Shown here: positions 25,384 to 38,371 of the stretch, in pieces | Layout of the letters: every line of letters starts with the position of its first letter | Position numbering within the stretch: position 1 is the first letter of the stretch | Assembly: GCF_900090045.1 (NCBI RefSeq) | Contig: NC_041780.1 | Coordinates: 796,001-860,000, forward strand | Source: Plasmodium malariae | Lineage: Eukaryota > Apicomplexa > Aconoidasida > Haemosporida > Plasmodiidae | DNA: 64,000 nt | Reading direction: 5' to 3' | Translations under genes and position numbers: made by a program | The notes under the pieces: generated by a model | Seen by the model: the letters and a program-made list of their open reading frames with translations, nothing else | Database searches by the model: none | Told to the model about the DNA's origin: nothing

Positions 25384-28019
25384 AATCTATAAATCCATAA
25401 GGAATATACATAAATAATAAGCTTATCTGTAAATTCTTAGGTTTTATAAATTTACCTGCATGTGTCTGATTTTTTTGATCCCCAACAGTAAAAATATAAG
25501 CTTTTAATTTTTTTAGGTAATTTAACAGTTTTAATGTTTTTCATTTTTTATTTTAATGTATTTTCTCAGATTAACATATTATTATGGTTAACATTTATAT
25601 TTTTGTATTTAAGGATATTTAACTGAAAAATATATGCATGTTCCTTAAAATTAATATATATTAGAAAAACTTATATAATTTCATTAAAATCGTTAGTGCA
25701 ATTATATTCGTTACTATAAAAATCCATTTTAATTATTTATTAGGTTTATTCCATTCTTCAATGATTATTTTCTGCATACATAAAAGGATGTATTACTCGC
25801 ATAACATTAAATGTAAATGTGTCTTGTTTAGTAAATAACAATGCGAATTGATTGTATTTTGTTGTATCAAGAAGAATATAAATATATATATATTGTTAAA
25901 CCGAAAAACATATTTAACTTTTATTTTATAAAATAAACATTAAAATAAATCTATTATTACATATATTTATTTTTAGAAACATTTTATTAGTCATTTTATT
26001 CTTTTTTTGCATAGTAAAAATGTGAATTTATGAATATAAAATATAATTATATTTTTTTTAACTATTGGTTATTTATAATTTTTTAATATAATAGGGATTC
26101 TAAATATTTACAACTTAAGAGCTAAAACTATATTTTTATTTTATTAGTGTGCTTAAACTTGTTGTTAATGAAATTTTGTAAAATAATTTAAATATATATT
26201 ATATTCGATATTTCTATATAAATAAGCTTTATATTTTATTTATTTTTTTATATTATTAAAAGATTAAATTAATGTGTAAAGTTTAATCAGTTATTATTAG
26301 ATAGTATTTTTTTTATATATTTTTTTCGTTTATAATAGTATATTTCTAAAAATCTATTATATGATTGTAAAAATCTAAATTATGTTAAGTTTAATGAAGA
26401 TAACTACATATTTTCTATAATTATATAATAATAAATAATTTATTTTTTATATATATTCCCTACTTACATATATAAATATATTAATAATTAATATTATTTT
26501 ATAGACTCAAAAAAATATATATTTTATAACTATTACTAATTCATTTATATTTATACAGTGAAACTTTTAAATAAGACGTAACTAAAAGAAAAGCATAATT
26601 TTTTTTTTTTATAGATAATAAAAATATATACTTTCTTTTATTTATTACATACTTTTAAATTAGGTCTATATAAAAAATTACATAATTTTTTTGTGCATGT
26701 TTTAATTGAATAATTGTAATACATAAGATTTCCCATGCAACTGTATTGAAAGTAAATATAATGATTATATCTCATTTATTGAACTTTAATTCCTATATTA
26801 TTAAATGAAAATTATAATATAATATTAAAAAACATGTTTTAATTATGATATTTATATCCATTTTAAGATATATTGTTTAGTTGATAATATAATCCATTCA
26901 TGTGTATATATTTTTTTTTTTGCTAAATATAATTAGGTACTAGAGGAAACGACATTAGGATATAAGAGCTATTGTTCATGAAAAAAATGGAAATATTGAT
27001 AATGAGAATTTTAATAAAACCAATGTTTTTTTTTATTTTCGTTAATTTTAAAAGTTATAATATTTTATAAAACTATGCATTTACGTTAAAAATAAACGTA
27101 TGTATATAAGGGAGGGCTTTCTTAATATTTCAGATTAATGCTTGGAAATGACAAGAATTCATTGTATAATTTTAATATAAAGTAGTAATTCCATGTAGAA
27201 TATTATTAATTTTTAGCATTATAATATTTTGTCAATAAATTAAAATATACCTTATTTTATTAATATATATATGTAATTGTTTTTTTTAGTTATACTTTTA
27301 AAATATTTAAGTAAATATTTATCAAAAAGTAATTTTATAATAATTATACTTAAGTAATTCGATTTCTGAAATAATGCAAAAAACACATTATTCAAGTACG
27401 TTTACTCTAATTTCAATATATCTTAGACATAAACTACCACATATTTTACATGTATATTTAATATTAAAAAAAGGAAAAAAATTACGTAGATAAATTTACG
27501 AAATATTAAGATATAAGACTATAAATTACTCTTAATTAAAAATTATATTATTAAAAATTTATATTAAAGTGTCAATGATTATCTTTAAAATATTTTTTTC
27601 TATTGGTTAGATAGAATGCTATAAAGTTTATTTTTATAACAAGTTATAGACCACAAAATAATGCATATATTTACCTAATAACTAATTATTATGCTATAAT
27701 TAATATATCACAAAAAGTTGTACAAATTATTGAATTCTGCATTTATTATTACTATTATTATACTATTATAATAACTAATATTTTATTATCAATAATAATG
27801 ATTTCTAAAATATGTTTATAAAATTAAAAATATTAATAGGAAGACATCACTTAACTTAGTAATTATTCGCTTAATATATGTAACAATGAATCACATACAT
27901 TCCATATGTTCTATTTTCCATATAATGTCAATATTTCGAAATATTCAAAAATGTTATATATTTTTTTATTTTGTTTTGAGAGGAATTATTGAACATACTA
28001 TTTAATTACTGTTTTATTT
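25384..28019. other. Intergenic: 3' flank of the first fam pseudogene and A+T-rich DNA
   Basis: The first 450-500 nt align by eye with the 3' flanks of the genes at 32.1 and 62.4 kb, including an AACATATTATTATGGTT-like string near 25575 and the ATGTGTCTT motif at 25816. The remainder is A+T-rich with no recognisable gene. A block near 26220-26275 (ATATTTTATTTATTTTTTAT, then TTAAATTAATG) recurs near 52700-52750. Confidence 0.6.
25816..25826 (+). promoter_or_regulatory. ATGTGTCTT 3'-flank motif, copy after the 24.5-kb pseudogene
   Basis: AAATGTGTCTTG, 433 nt after the pseudogene end. Further copies lie at 33381 (439 nt after the stop), 44420 (471), 52307 (471) and 63663 (458, with C for T). 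The near-constant distance indicates shared 3' flank; whether it is a processing signal or only inherited sequence is unknown. Confidence 0.5.
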
Positions 28020-28110
28020 TTATGTTAAGTAAATTTTATATTTTTAATATTTATTGATAATTCAATTTATATTATTCTAATTAAAATTATATTATTATAA
28101 ATATTATTAT
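28020..28110 (+). promoter_or_regulatory. Conserved fam-type upstream block, second copy
   Basis: AATTTTATATTTTTAATATT, then TTATTGATAATTC and AAAATTATATTATTATAAAT, about 300 nt before the ATG at 28320. Same order of elements as the blocks upstream of the other fam-type genes. A farther shared block containing AAAAGTTGTACAAATT lies near 27713, about 600 nt upstream. Function inferred from position only. Confidence 0.45.
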
Positions 28111-28319
28111 AATAAAATATTTATAACATATTTTTAAATTTATTTCTCTATGTGCATATTGCTAAAATATTATAGTTTTATACATTTTATATTTTATGAT
28201 AAAATATAAAATAATAGAAACTAAATTAAATAGTATATTATTATTTATCATATGAAGGATATTATATTATTATTAATATATTTTTTACTGAATATGTTCA
28301 AATATTACAAATATTTTTC

Positions 28320-29310
28320 ATGAGACTAAATATTAAGGCATTCTTATTTATTATAATTGTTACATTTATCGTTTTATCTTGGACATCCCATTTTATTATT
28401 TCTCTGGTATGATAATATAATTTTATCATATTTGAATTATTTGTATTTTTTGTGTTTTATATTCATTAATATTCTTTTAGAATAAAAATATTTATTTGTT
28501 TTTGAATATCAAATAATTATATTTTTTTTTCTAGAGAACGTTTAAAAAATTATTTGATGATAAGTACATCCTTAGTAGTTCATAAAACACAATATCTCAT
28601 CGATATCTTGCAATATATAAACAGAACAAGGAATAATGTATTGAAAGTTTATATGAAGAAATACAATATAATGGGATACACGATAAAACATATATATCTA
28701 TTAATTAAAAAGGGTGTAAAATTAAAAAACAATCAGTCAAATGGAAATTTTATTAAAGAATGTGGAAGGATGAATACTGGATAAGAAAAGTAATCCTTGT
28801 ATATATGGAAAAAAAGTTATTTTCTTGAAAAAATTAATTCAGAGAACTTAATTATATAGATTTTCTTAAAAACAACAGGAAAATTAGTGATTGGTTTACC
28901 AAAAAATTATACGTAAAAAATACGGATTACGAATTGATTCATCCCTAATATTGTTATTGTTGTTATTAAGAGTGCTTATAATAGAAATGTCATTGAGATT
29001 TACTGAAAAAGACAGTTTTTTATTTCAGTTAGTTTTAAAGAATGACCACTAGACATTGTGGAGTGGGAGTAATATATTGTCGCCCATTCTAACTTTGTTA
29101 GTGAACTTCAAAGTATTCTGAAAACAAGGCAAAATTTGGGGATCGCATGCATGTGGGCTGTGCTCTAACACATCAGAAATAGCAAAAGATTGCGTATTGA
29201 GACGATTATTAGGTCATCTAATTTATTTCGTGCCTTTATTTATATTAGGGATTATATATCACCATAAGAAGGTTAACAAATACGAAAAAATTAAGTTAAG
29301 AAAAATATAA
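28320..29310 (+). pseudogene. fam-m-like exported protein pseudogene
   Basis: Exon 1 (28320-28406) is intact: 29 residues starting MRLNIKAFLFIIIVTF and containing LSWTSHF, followed by a GTATGATAAT donor. It lacks the usual MEQ start, having MRL instead. Exon 2 begins at 28535 after CTAG and meets TAA at 28583, 16 codons in, just where the sisters read CRKLNTR. The frame continues with the export-type region HRYLAIYKQNKE, more stops, and a recognisable C-terminal part: LIYFVPLFILGIIYHHKK then VNKYEKIKLRKI and TAA at 29310. This ending (hydrophobic span, Y-Y/H-H-K-K-V, KYEKIK) is the hallmark of the genes at 47.9 and 50.9 kb. At least six internal stops make it non-functional. Confidence 0.85.
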
Positions 29311-31775
29311 AATGCATAGTAAGAAATATATATGATTCTGTAGAGAAGTAATTATTATGAAATAATAACTTCAATACTCGTAGTTATATATTTATTTAAA
29401 GTACATATAATTTTTTATATTTTTATAATTCATCTATTTATACTTTGATTTTTTAATAAACAACATTAAAAAATTATATTTTTATATTTTTTGTTAATTT
29501 GAATATTTGAAGTTTTTTTGAATTTTTATTTTAATGTATAACTTTAGTGTAATTATATGTTATTTCTTAATATACACTTTTGAGTATTTAAATAAATTTG
29601 AAGAGGAATATATATTTGTACGTTATAATACATATATAATAGAACAAATCATATACTTTTATAGAATTCATCCGTTAATTTATATGTAAACTATACGAAA
29701 TAGTATTTTTTGTGTTCACTTTTTTCCATCTCTTATATTATTATTTTTTGGTTCAATTAAAAATATTATTTTTTTTAAATTTTTAGTAAATATGTCTATT
29801 TTTTTTTTTAATGAAAATACGAGTTTTCATTTCATTGAAGTGACATATATGTATTGTCTACTATATTAAACTACGAAAGCTATGCTTTTTTATATTGTAA
29901 CTTATATAATTAAAGAGAAGAATATTTTGGTGTAAGTGGATGTTATCATCTGAAAATGAATAAAATAATATATTATATTTTTATGTATGATTTATTATAT
30001 GACCACATTTATAAGTATAATATATAATGCATTTAATCTATGTAAAAATTATACGTATATTAAAATATTTTAAATTAAAAATAAAATATATAGAGAGTGA
30101 ATGTTTAAATAAATGAATAATTTTGCCATGACGACATATAGATAATAATGATAAAATTAGCAGGATGTTATATTTTTTTGTTTAATAACTCGTTTATATG
30201 AGTGTTATCTTTTTTAAGCTTTAGTTACTCTATAAATTATATAGATTAATGACAATAATAAACTAACGTAGAGAAAAATAAATAACTTAGTATAATAATA
30301 ATATAACAAGAATATGAAGAAAACCATGAAATTATATTTAAATGAAATATTATTTAAAATATATAATATCATAATTATATATTTATGTTTAAATTATAAG
30401 TATATTAACGAAAAGATGTAGCATTTTTATAATAATAATATTAAAAGATTATGTATAAATCGAATAAATATAAACTAAATTTCAATTCTTAAAATAAATA
30501 TATATGTATAATTACTTAGAAAAAAATTCTGAAGAAACAAAAATGAATTGCATTGTATGGATATAACATTAAATATATCAACTATTTAAGGTACAATACA
30601 TTAATATAAATGATATACTTAGATGAATGAACGAAATTAATTATGAATATTTAGTTGAATTCGAAAAATATTACGTTATTGAATACTACTATATATATAA
30701 AAAAACATAAAGCACTTACGATATGCTTTTTCAATAAGGAGAAAATTAAATATATTATAGAAAATTTAAAAAATTTTTTACAAATAATACCTTAAATTTA
30801 CAAAAAATATAGTTATTTAAACAAATACATATATAATTAATGAGAAAAAGGCTGAAAAACATGTTTATAAAAAATGAATATACCTAAAACTTAAATTTAT
30901 TATATAAGTAAATATTTAATACTATTTTATTTTATATAATATATAATGTATTAAAACTTATATTATAAGTTAAATATGGATTATAAATTTTTTAAATTTG
31001 TCACATATATTAGAAACGTAAATTGTATATAAATGATAAAATAAATAAATGGATACCAATAATGAATACTATATATTATATAATACCTTTAAATGTCAAG
31101 ATAACTCCATATTAAATTTTAAATAATACATATATAGTAATGCTAATTTTTATACAATTTTTTTTTTTTTTTTTTTTGTTATATTGATATTTATAATAAA
31201 TACACTTATTTAATTAAAGGAAAAATAAAATAAAATAAAACGAAATAATTAAGTTGGTAAATTATAAAAATTTTCATTTGATTTTAATGACACAAGTGAA
31301 GCATAATAATGTTTTTTTTTTTTTTAATTATGATGAAAAAATTAATAAATATTTGTTTTTCCTTTAAAATATTATTAACAGATATAGTAGTAACGTTGTA
31401 AGTTTGATTTTTTAAATATATTTTCGCATGTAAAAGAATATTTTGTTTAAATAGTAAGAATAATGATTTATAATTAATATAATACAAAAAGTTGCACAAA
31501 ATATTTCTTTTTTCATGTATTATTACTACTATTATATTGTTATAAAAATTAAAATTTTTTAAAAATAATAACCAGTTCTTAAGAAATATAATGCTTATAT
31601 AAAATTATAATTGTTAGAATGAATCGTTATAAAAACTAATAATTCTCTGAAAAATTAAGACAATACTTTTTAGAAATTTTACGCTTCCTATAGCTTCAAT
31701 ATTTTGAATTATTAATAGATCATACATTTTATTTATAAAAGGATTAATCAAAAATTATTTAATTACAATATTAAT
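29311..31775. other. A+T-rich intergenic region
   Basis: No gene recognised between the second and third fam-type copies. A minus-strand open stretch at 31284-31499 is low-complexity. Near 31484 a shared upstream element (AAAAAGTTGCACAAA) appears about 600 nt before the ATG at 32084. Confidence 0.6.
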
Positions 31776-31870
31776 AATTAAATTATATATTTTGAATATT
31801 TATGAATATAAGTTGAAATTGTATTATTTTAAGTAAAGTTAGTTTTTTGTAAATGATAATATGGTAAAAA
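31776..31870 (+). promoter_or_regulatory. Conserved fam-type upstream block, third copy
   Basis: AATAATTAAATTATATATTT, TATTTATGAATATAAGTTG, AAATTGTATTATTTTAAG and GTTAGTTTTTTGTAAATG occur in that order about 310 nt before the ATG. The closest match is the copy before the gene at 47.9 kb. A second shared element, GCATCCTTTATCATTAAGAA, lies at 31998, about 85 nt before the ATG, and has a near-identical partner before the gene at 62.4 kb. Confidence 0.5.
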
Positions 31871-32083
31871 TTTTATAATATATTTTTGAAGTTATTTTCT
31901 TTGTTTTTGTTACAAAAAACGTTATAGTTCTATTCGTTTCGTTGAGTTCTTATGAAAAAATAATGAACAAAAATATTTTTTTTAAAAATTATAAGAGCAT
32001 CCTTTATCATTAAGAATATATTGTTGTAGTACAGTTAATTTTTTCCTATTTAAATATATGTTGCAATGTTAAAAATCTATATG

Positions 32084-32942
32084 ATGAAACAAAAAGTTAA
32101 GTTTCAATTTTTTATTAAAATTAGTACGTTTATCCTTTTAACACAGGTATGTCATTATTACAATGATATGGTATAAGAGTGTTATTTAAGTATAATTTTT
32201 TTATTCGTATTTTTTTGTTTTTATCTCTTTTAGTACTCTTTATTAGAATCAAATTATTTCTTTTTTTAAATAATAAATATTTAATTTATGTTTTTAGAGT
32301 ATGCTTAAAATATAAGTGCTGGAGCACAACATCGATAAAAAATTAGATACAAGAAATTATCGATTACTAGAAAATTATAAACAAGAAAATTACTTAAAAA
32401 ATATATTATTAAATTATAGTATTCCAAATATTGGGGAATACAAGGAGAAAGATACTTTTAATGATAAAATAACCGAAGGAAAAAATAAAAAAAGAAATGA
32501 ATGTTCATTAAATAATATCAAAGACTATAAACAAGCAAGAAAGGATAAATCATCTATTTACACTGGAGGAAATTTATATGTTGAAAAAAGGATACTAGAT
32601 AATATGTTTTTTCTAAATAATATTAGGGGTGATATGAATGATAATAAAAGGAAATTAATCAAGAAGAGAACTGATAAATATTTATTGATTCTTTGGTTAC
32701 CTGTGTTGCTTGTAGTAGTTGGATTTACTATAACTTTTTATTTGTGTATAAAAAAATATTTTGGAAGTTTACCTGAATGGTCCAGTGAAATAACGGCAAT
32801 TATAGTATTGTTTTTAACATTGAGTATTTTCGTTTTTATAGTGATTACTTTTGCCTGTAAAAAAATTAAAAAATATGACAATTCATTACGTAAAATTAGT
32901 AAAATGAATGAAAGAGATTATCTGTATTTCCCTAATGTATAG
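32084..32942 (+). pseudogene. fam-l/fam-m-type exported protein, one in-frame stop at start of exon 2
   Basis: Exon 1 (32084-32170) encodes MKQKVKFQFFIKISTFILL and ends DM before a GTATAAG donor; an ATG three bases earlier is in frame. The 127-nt intron ends TTTTTAG. Exon 2 starts at 32298 in phase 0 but reads S-M-L-K-I and then TAA (32313-32315); downstream the frame is fully open for 208 codons to TAG at 32942. The open part carries EHNIDKKLDTRNYRLLENYK with the export-type RLL motif, a charged middle (KQARKDKSS), and two membrane spans at about residues 157-179 and 195-215, counted from the exon 1 start, then a basic tail. No other AG restores phase between the two exons. Everything else is intact, so this is a very young pseudogene, a sequence error or a read-through case. 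Same subtype as 24.5 and 62.4 kb. Confidence 0.7.
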
Positions 32943-35900
32943 TCTTTTATAACAATTAAGATCTGTGAATTACAGATGTGCAAACATAAAAAATAATTCT
33001 TTAATTGCTTAGATTTTATATATTCACCAGAATGCGAGTAACATTTTTGATTCTTAAATGTAATAATATAAATCTTTAATATATTGTGAAATTGATTAAT
33101 TTAATGCTTTTAAGTTTTATTTTAATATAGCATATCATCTTGAAGCAGTATTATGGTTCATATAAATATTTGTGTATATTACTATATTTTCATGAAATAT
33201 ATATTTTTTTGTGTTAAAATTAATAATCAAGAGAATAATTCAGGTAAATTCGTTAAAATTTTGTGTTAATTTATATATTTATCTGTAAATAACATTCTTA
33301 TTTTTAATGTGTTATTATCTTAGATGATTATTTGATGATATTATTAAAGAAATACATTATTTGTTTTAAACTACAAATAAATGTGTCTTATTTTAGTAAA
33401 ATGAGATGAATGAATGTAGTTGCATTATAACTTATAATTTTTTTTTTTTTGTTGTTTTTGTTTTGTTTAATTACACATAAAAAGTGAATTTCAAGTATTA
33501 TGAGCGGTAACATCATATACATAACTTTACTTAAAATATAAACTCTTTTTATAACAGATAAGAATATATATTAAAAAAGGAACTAATGAAACTTCATAGA
33601 TTAGATCATATGAGTAATTTCAAATAATGTATATGATAATTACTATTTCTTTAATTTATCTTGCTGTGTTCTTGTAAATATCAAATGCTTTAATTAATAA
33701 GTAAAATATAATGTAAGATACGAAAAGGTATACTATATTCATGGCATTTTAAATAATAGATAAAAGATAAAAATTATTATTTTTATTTTTATATTTTTAT
33801 TATACTTCAATTAAGTTACTAATATTATTACTTTATGTTACATATTATACTTTACAATTTTTGGTTAATATTAGGTTAGATTATATATATGTAACATAGA
33901 ATGTCACGTTTTCCTTGTTTTAATAGTTTTACTATGTGTTATTTCAATAACATTTATGTATTAGAGAATGAATGTTTAGTAAGTAGAATTTGTTCTTTTA
34001 GGTTTGTTCCACGTTTGTTCTATATATATATTGAAATTTACATTTTATGGCAAGAGAATCAATTAATCTAACTTTCTTTCTTTGTTAACTATATATTATT
34101 TAAACGTATGTAAATTGTGTTCTATATTAATAAATTAAATATATTATGAAGTTAATTAATTAATTAATATATAGTTAATATTTATAAAGTGATAGAGTAA
34201 AATGAAAAACATGTCATTGTAAATAGGCACATAGATGGAGATAGAAATTTTACTCGTATTCTTGTATAATTGAACTATAAAAATGTGTGGTCAAATATTT
34301 TTAGTAGATTTATTACTAGTAATTACATGGTGAAAATACCTAGTAGATTTATATTAAATATAATTGTAAAACTGTTAATTTAGGAAACAATACGAATATA
34401 AAATTTTAGCTTAAAATATATATACATATATATATTATTACCATTTATTTTAAAAAAAATACTGAAATTAATAAAATTATATATTCCAATATTACATAAT
34501 ATAAGTAATAAGTAGAAACATAAACTATTATTATAAAAGACATGTTCACAAGAATTGAGAACCAAAAAGGATGTCAAATCATGAGTTAACAAAAATTATT
34601 AAGGGTTTCCATAAATAAATGTACGGATTAATGTATATATATATATATATATATATTTATATTTACAGTAGAAACACAGGAATATATACATAGAATAGTA
34701 CTATTCATATAATGTATGTATAACTTCTAAAGAGGGAATTTTATATTTCTCGAAAATGTGAAAATTATTTATAGATGATATTTTTATTTGGCTTTTTTTA
34801 AATATAACATAAACTAATATTATATCTCTTAAGTAAAAAAATAAAACTTTGATGTTTAACAATAATATAAAGTTCTAGATAACCATGAGTTTCAAAAATG
34901 TATTGAAAGTACAATTTTATTTATTACGCTTATACACATGATATTATGCAATGACTACATTGTATGCTTTGCTAAAACTTATAATATAAGAGAGATATTT
35001 TATGTGTATTTAATATAGAAATATGTATGAATCTTTGAATTTATTAAATCTATTAATAATGAGAAAAATAGCTCATAAAAATATATCCCTATGAAATCCT
35101 CAAAATATAATCATGATTTATATTATAAATTAAAATTCAGAATAGTTACTTTCATAATAAGACATATATATTTAATTACAATTATATGTTATATTATCAT
35201 CCATAAGCAATGAATTTTTGCTACCAATAAAAAAAAAATATATATTTTTTTATTTAACATTATATTTTGAATGAAACAAAGATTCCATTCAGATAACAAT
35301 TTTTTTAAAACTATAAAACAAATTTAAGGCATGTTCAATCATTATATCATATAATACATGCATTAAATACCCACAGAAGGTAAATTGCATATATTTAACG
35401 TGTCATTGAAATATTTTATTATTATAATATGTTAATTTTGTTAGAATAATATAACTGTAAGGAATACAATAATTTAAAAAATGTTCATCATTCGAAATTT
35501 AAATATAATTAATTGTATAAAAAAAAAATCAATATGAAAAAATAAATATGATATATGCGTACTGAGCTCAGCGTTCTTAGAAAATTATATATTACATTTT
35601 TACGTTAACACTGTTATAAATAAATTATTAAATAAAGTTGCATTATCTTTTATTATATAAACACATTTTTATTATTCAATATTTCAATATCAAAAAAAAA
35701 TTAACTATATTTTTAGAGAAAAATATATATGAAAAAAAAAAAATTTAAGAAAAATGAATATTCACCAAAAGTTTTGAGCATATGATAAAATTAACACACA
35801 ATATTTATTGTATAACATAAAAATTAATAGTTTTTTTAATTTATTTTTTTATAACTTGTATTATACTCTTTTTACGAAATGTTATGTATCAAAACTTTTC

Positions 35901-37474
35901 TTATATAAAAAATTTTGTTTAACTCTTTAATATTTGTGGATAAAATGATAAAAATGTTCAAAGTATAGCAAAGAAATGTCATGTATAATGTCTCAACATA
36001 TACACAAAATGGAATGGAATAAAAATATAGTATATCAATTTTTACAACTTAATTTAGTAATTCAAAAACATTATTTTAATTGTAAAATAATTATTTTTTT
36101 ATTTTTTTTAATTTTTTAATGTTTTTCTTTTAATTTTACTAACATATGTAAATAAAATTTTTTTTTTTTTAATTTTTAATTTTTTTCTTTTAATTCTGTT
36201 AACATACGGAAATAAATTTTTTTTTTTTTAATTTTTAATTTTTTTCTTTTAATTCTGTTATCATATATAGATAAACTTTATTTGTCTTTTTTTTTTGTTC
36301 AATCTGTAATATTTTAAGTACAACAAATGTGATTATCACATCTATTCTAAATGTACGAGTAAATTTATAAGAATGTAAAAATATTTTCTTGTTTTAAAAA
36401 ATTTTTATATAATATGAAAATAATAAATGTTTGTATTTCTTAAAAACAAAGTTTTTAAAAATATAATATATTATGAATTATTTCTTTATTTTTCGTTAGA
36501 AAAAATAATATTTTTTTTGTATTCATAAATAATAAAGATATCATCCTTATACATATATTATTTTTGTTGCTTTCATTTGTAATAATATTAGGATGTATAT
36601 ATATTTGAAATTATTGAATTGCATGCAATGTTTTTATTCTAAATTCCTTGTTACCTCATATTTTTGTTTTATATCAATATTTCTGTATATATATATGGTT
36701 ATTCAGATATTTATAAGGAACAAATATAATAAAGTATTTATAAATATTCCATTAAATAGTAATAAATTCTGCTCTGATTTAGATATAAATTATTATATTG
36801 TAAAATTACTGTACAAAAACATAGCGGTCATAAAGTAATACTTTTAAAAATAGATACTTATATTCATACAATATTTTGTAACTAAGAATTTTATTTTAAT
36901 ACATAATAGTTTATAAAAAAAAATGTATTTTTTTACTTAAATACTAATATACATTTTATTACATAAAATGTATATTTCATAACTTCATATCTTTTTTTAT
37001 TATATTTACTGCTACCAATATTTAATATTATTTATCTATAGAAGGAAACGCTAAAGAAAAGTGTATAAAATTAGAATTATTTTTTGGAAACAATGTAAAA
37101 GTGCATATTTAACTTCAGAATATATAAAAGTATATGTTTATACGTTTTATGTTTTCTTTTAATTAATTAATAAAGTAGTTTTAATGATTGAATAATTTTT
37201 TATTTTATATTGTCTTATCTAATATTCTTCTTTATATTATATTATATTATTTTATTTTTAATATAATAAATTCTACGTTGTAATTATTATAAATAAATTT
37301 TAATTTTATTTTTAATGTGTAATTTTTAATGTAAGTTATATATTAATAAAAACTATTATGTTTAAAATAAAATAAAATGGGGAAAAATCAAAAATAATTT
37401 AAATGATTTCCTTAATAATTTGCTGGATGTAAAATATAATTAATATGTTTATTACCTATCATATAATAGTATTA
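32943..37474. other. Intergenic region: shared 3' flank, then A+T-rich DNA with a tandem repeat
   Basis: The first 450 nt parallel the 3' flanks of the sister genes at 24.5 and 62.4 kb (AGATTTTATATATTCACC-like near 33010, GTATTATGGTTCATATAAAT near 33150, ATGTGTCTTA at 33381). After that there is no gene I can support up to 37475. A three-unit tandem repeat lies at 36094-36280. Open stretches at 34380-34592 (minus) and 36593-36838 (plus) are low-complexity and have no splice layout. Confidence 0.6.
36094..36280. repeat. Tandem repeat, three units of about 60 nt
   Basis: Three consecutive units each consist of a T run, AATTTTTAAT, TTTTTTCTTTTAATTCTGTT, and AACATACGGAAATAAA. The CTTTTAATT core is at about 36127, 36187 and 36247, so periods are about 60 nt. 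The second and third units are closer to each other than to the first. Non-coding, about 1.2 kb upstream of the exported gene at 37475. Confidence 0.85.
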
Positions 37475-38371
37475 ATGTGCACACTAGTAGCAAGTATTAA
37501 GGCCCTCATTTTTATTAAAATGCTTACATATTCTTTTTTAATTTGTATCTGGCATTGTTACAATAATGTGGTACTATAATATTACTTCGTATTATTTATT
37601 TTGTTTCTAAATTTTATATTTAACAATAACATTTACTTGGTTTCGAAATATATATACTTGTATATTATAAATGTTTATGTTCTCTTATTTAGTCTAACTG
37701 TGGCAAATCAATAGATAAGAAATACCCACTATATGGCTATTCATGTTTAAGAACTAATAGACTACTATCAGGGAGTTCGTTGGTTGTAAAATCATTTGAA
37801 GATACATCATGTGACCAAGGTGACTTTAAATTAATGGATAATAGGAATTATATATATGATAATAGCGGAGGCTCTAAATCAGAAAGAGATAAAGTAAAAG
37901 ATATTTCGTTAAAAAAAGAAAGAAGCAATATGTTACTTAAGAGAAAAAAAAATATTCTTAATAGAATCGATGCATTTTTTGAAAAAAAGTTATTCAATTA
38001 TTTAGGTCCCATAGATATAATAAAAAATAACTTGGATATTAATAAAATTACTGCAAGAAAAATGGTAAATAGAAAGGTTGATTTAGGTATATCGCTACCG
38101 TATTTAGTTTTTTTTGACAGGATTAGCTCTTTTTATAATACTTCTTGCTTTAGTTGCATTATATGATACTGGAGATGCAAAAACAACGACTAAAGTTTTA
38201 TCAAATGCTCTATACTATGGAATTCCAATATTTATAATATCTTTGGCGGTTTTTAATATATTAGGTTTTATTTACATTTCTATAAAAATTGCAAAATATG
38301 AAAAAGTAAAGAAAAATAATTCTAAAATTTATTATAATATTGTTAATGCCTTTTATAAGAAATACATTTAA
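37475..38371 (+). pseudogene. fam-like exported protein with one frameshift in a T run
   Basis: Exon 1 (37475-37570) encodes MCTLVASIKALIFIKMLTY and ends HCYNNV before a GTACTATAAT donor; the core matches the sister signal exons but the start is shifted upstream to MCTLVAS. The 122-nt intron ends TTTAG, and exon 2 begins at 37693 in phase 0: SNCGKSIDKKYPLYGYSCLR, then TNRLLSGSS with the export-type RLL motif. The middle is lysine-rich and ends in a stretch with FFEKKLFNYLGPIDI. The frame breaks in a run of eight T at 38108-38115, right at the start of the first membrane span; the next frame continues TGLALFIILLALVALYDT, a second span and KIAKYEKVKKNNSK to TAA at 38371. Only this one base separates it from a normal two-span protein. 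Subtype differs from all other copies here. Confidence 0.75.

Noticed and set aside
28554..28784. Plus-strand open frame of 76 codons inside the 28.3-kb pseudogene
   Set aside because: It is in a different frame from the family motifs (RYLAIYKQNKE), so it is a shadow of the decayed exon.
36593..36838. Plus-strand open frame of 81 codons
   Set aside because: No family resemblance and no upstream signal exon; composition matches chance frames in this DNA.
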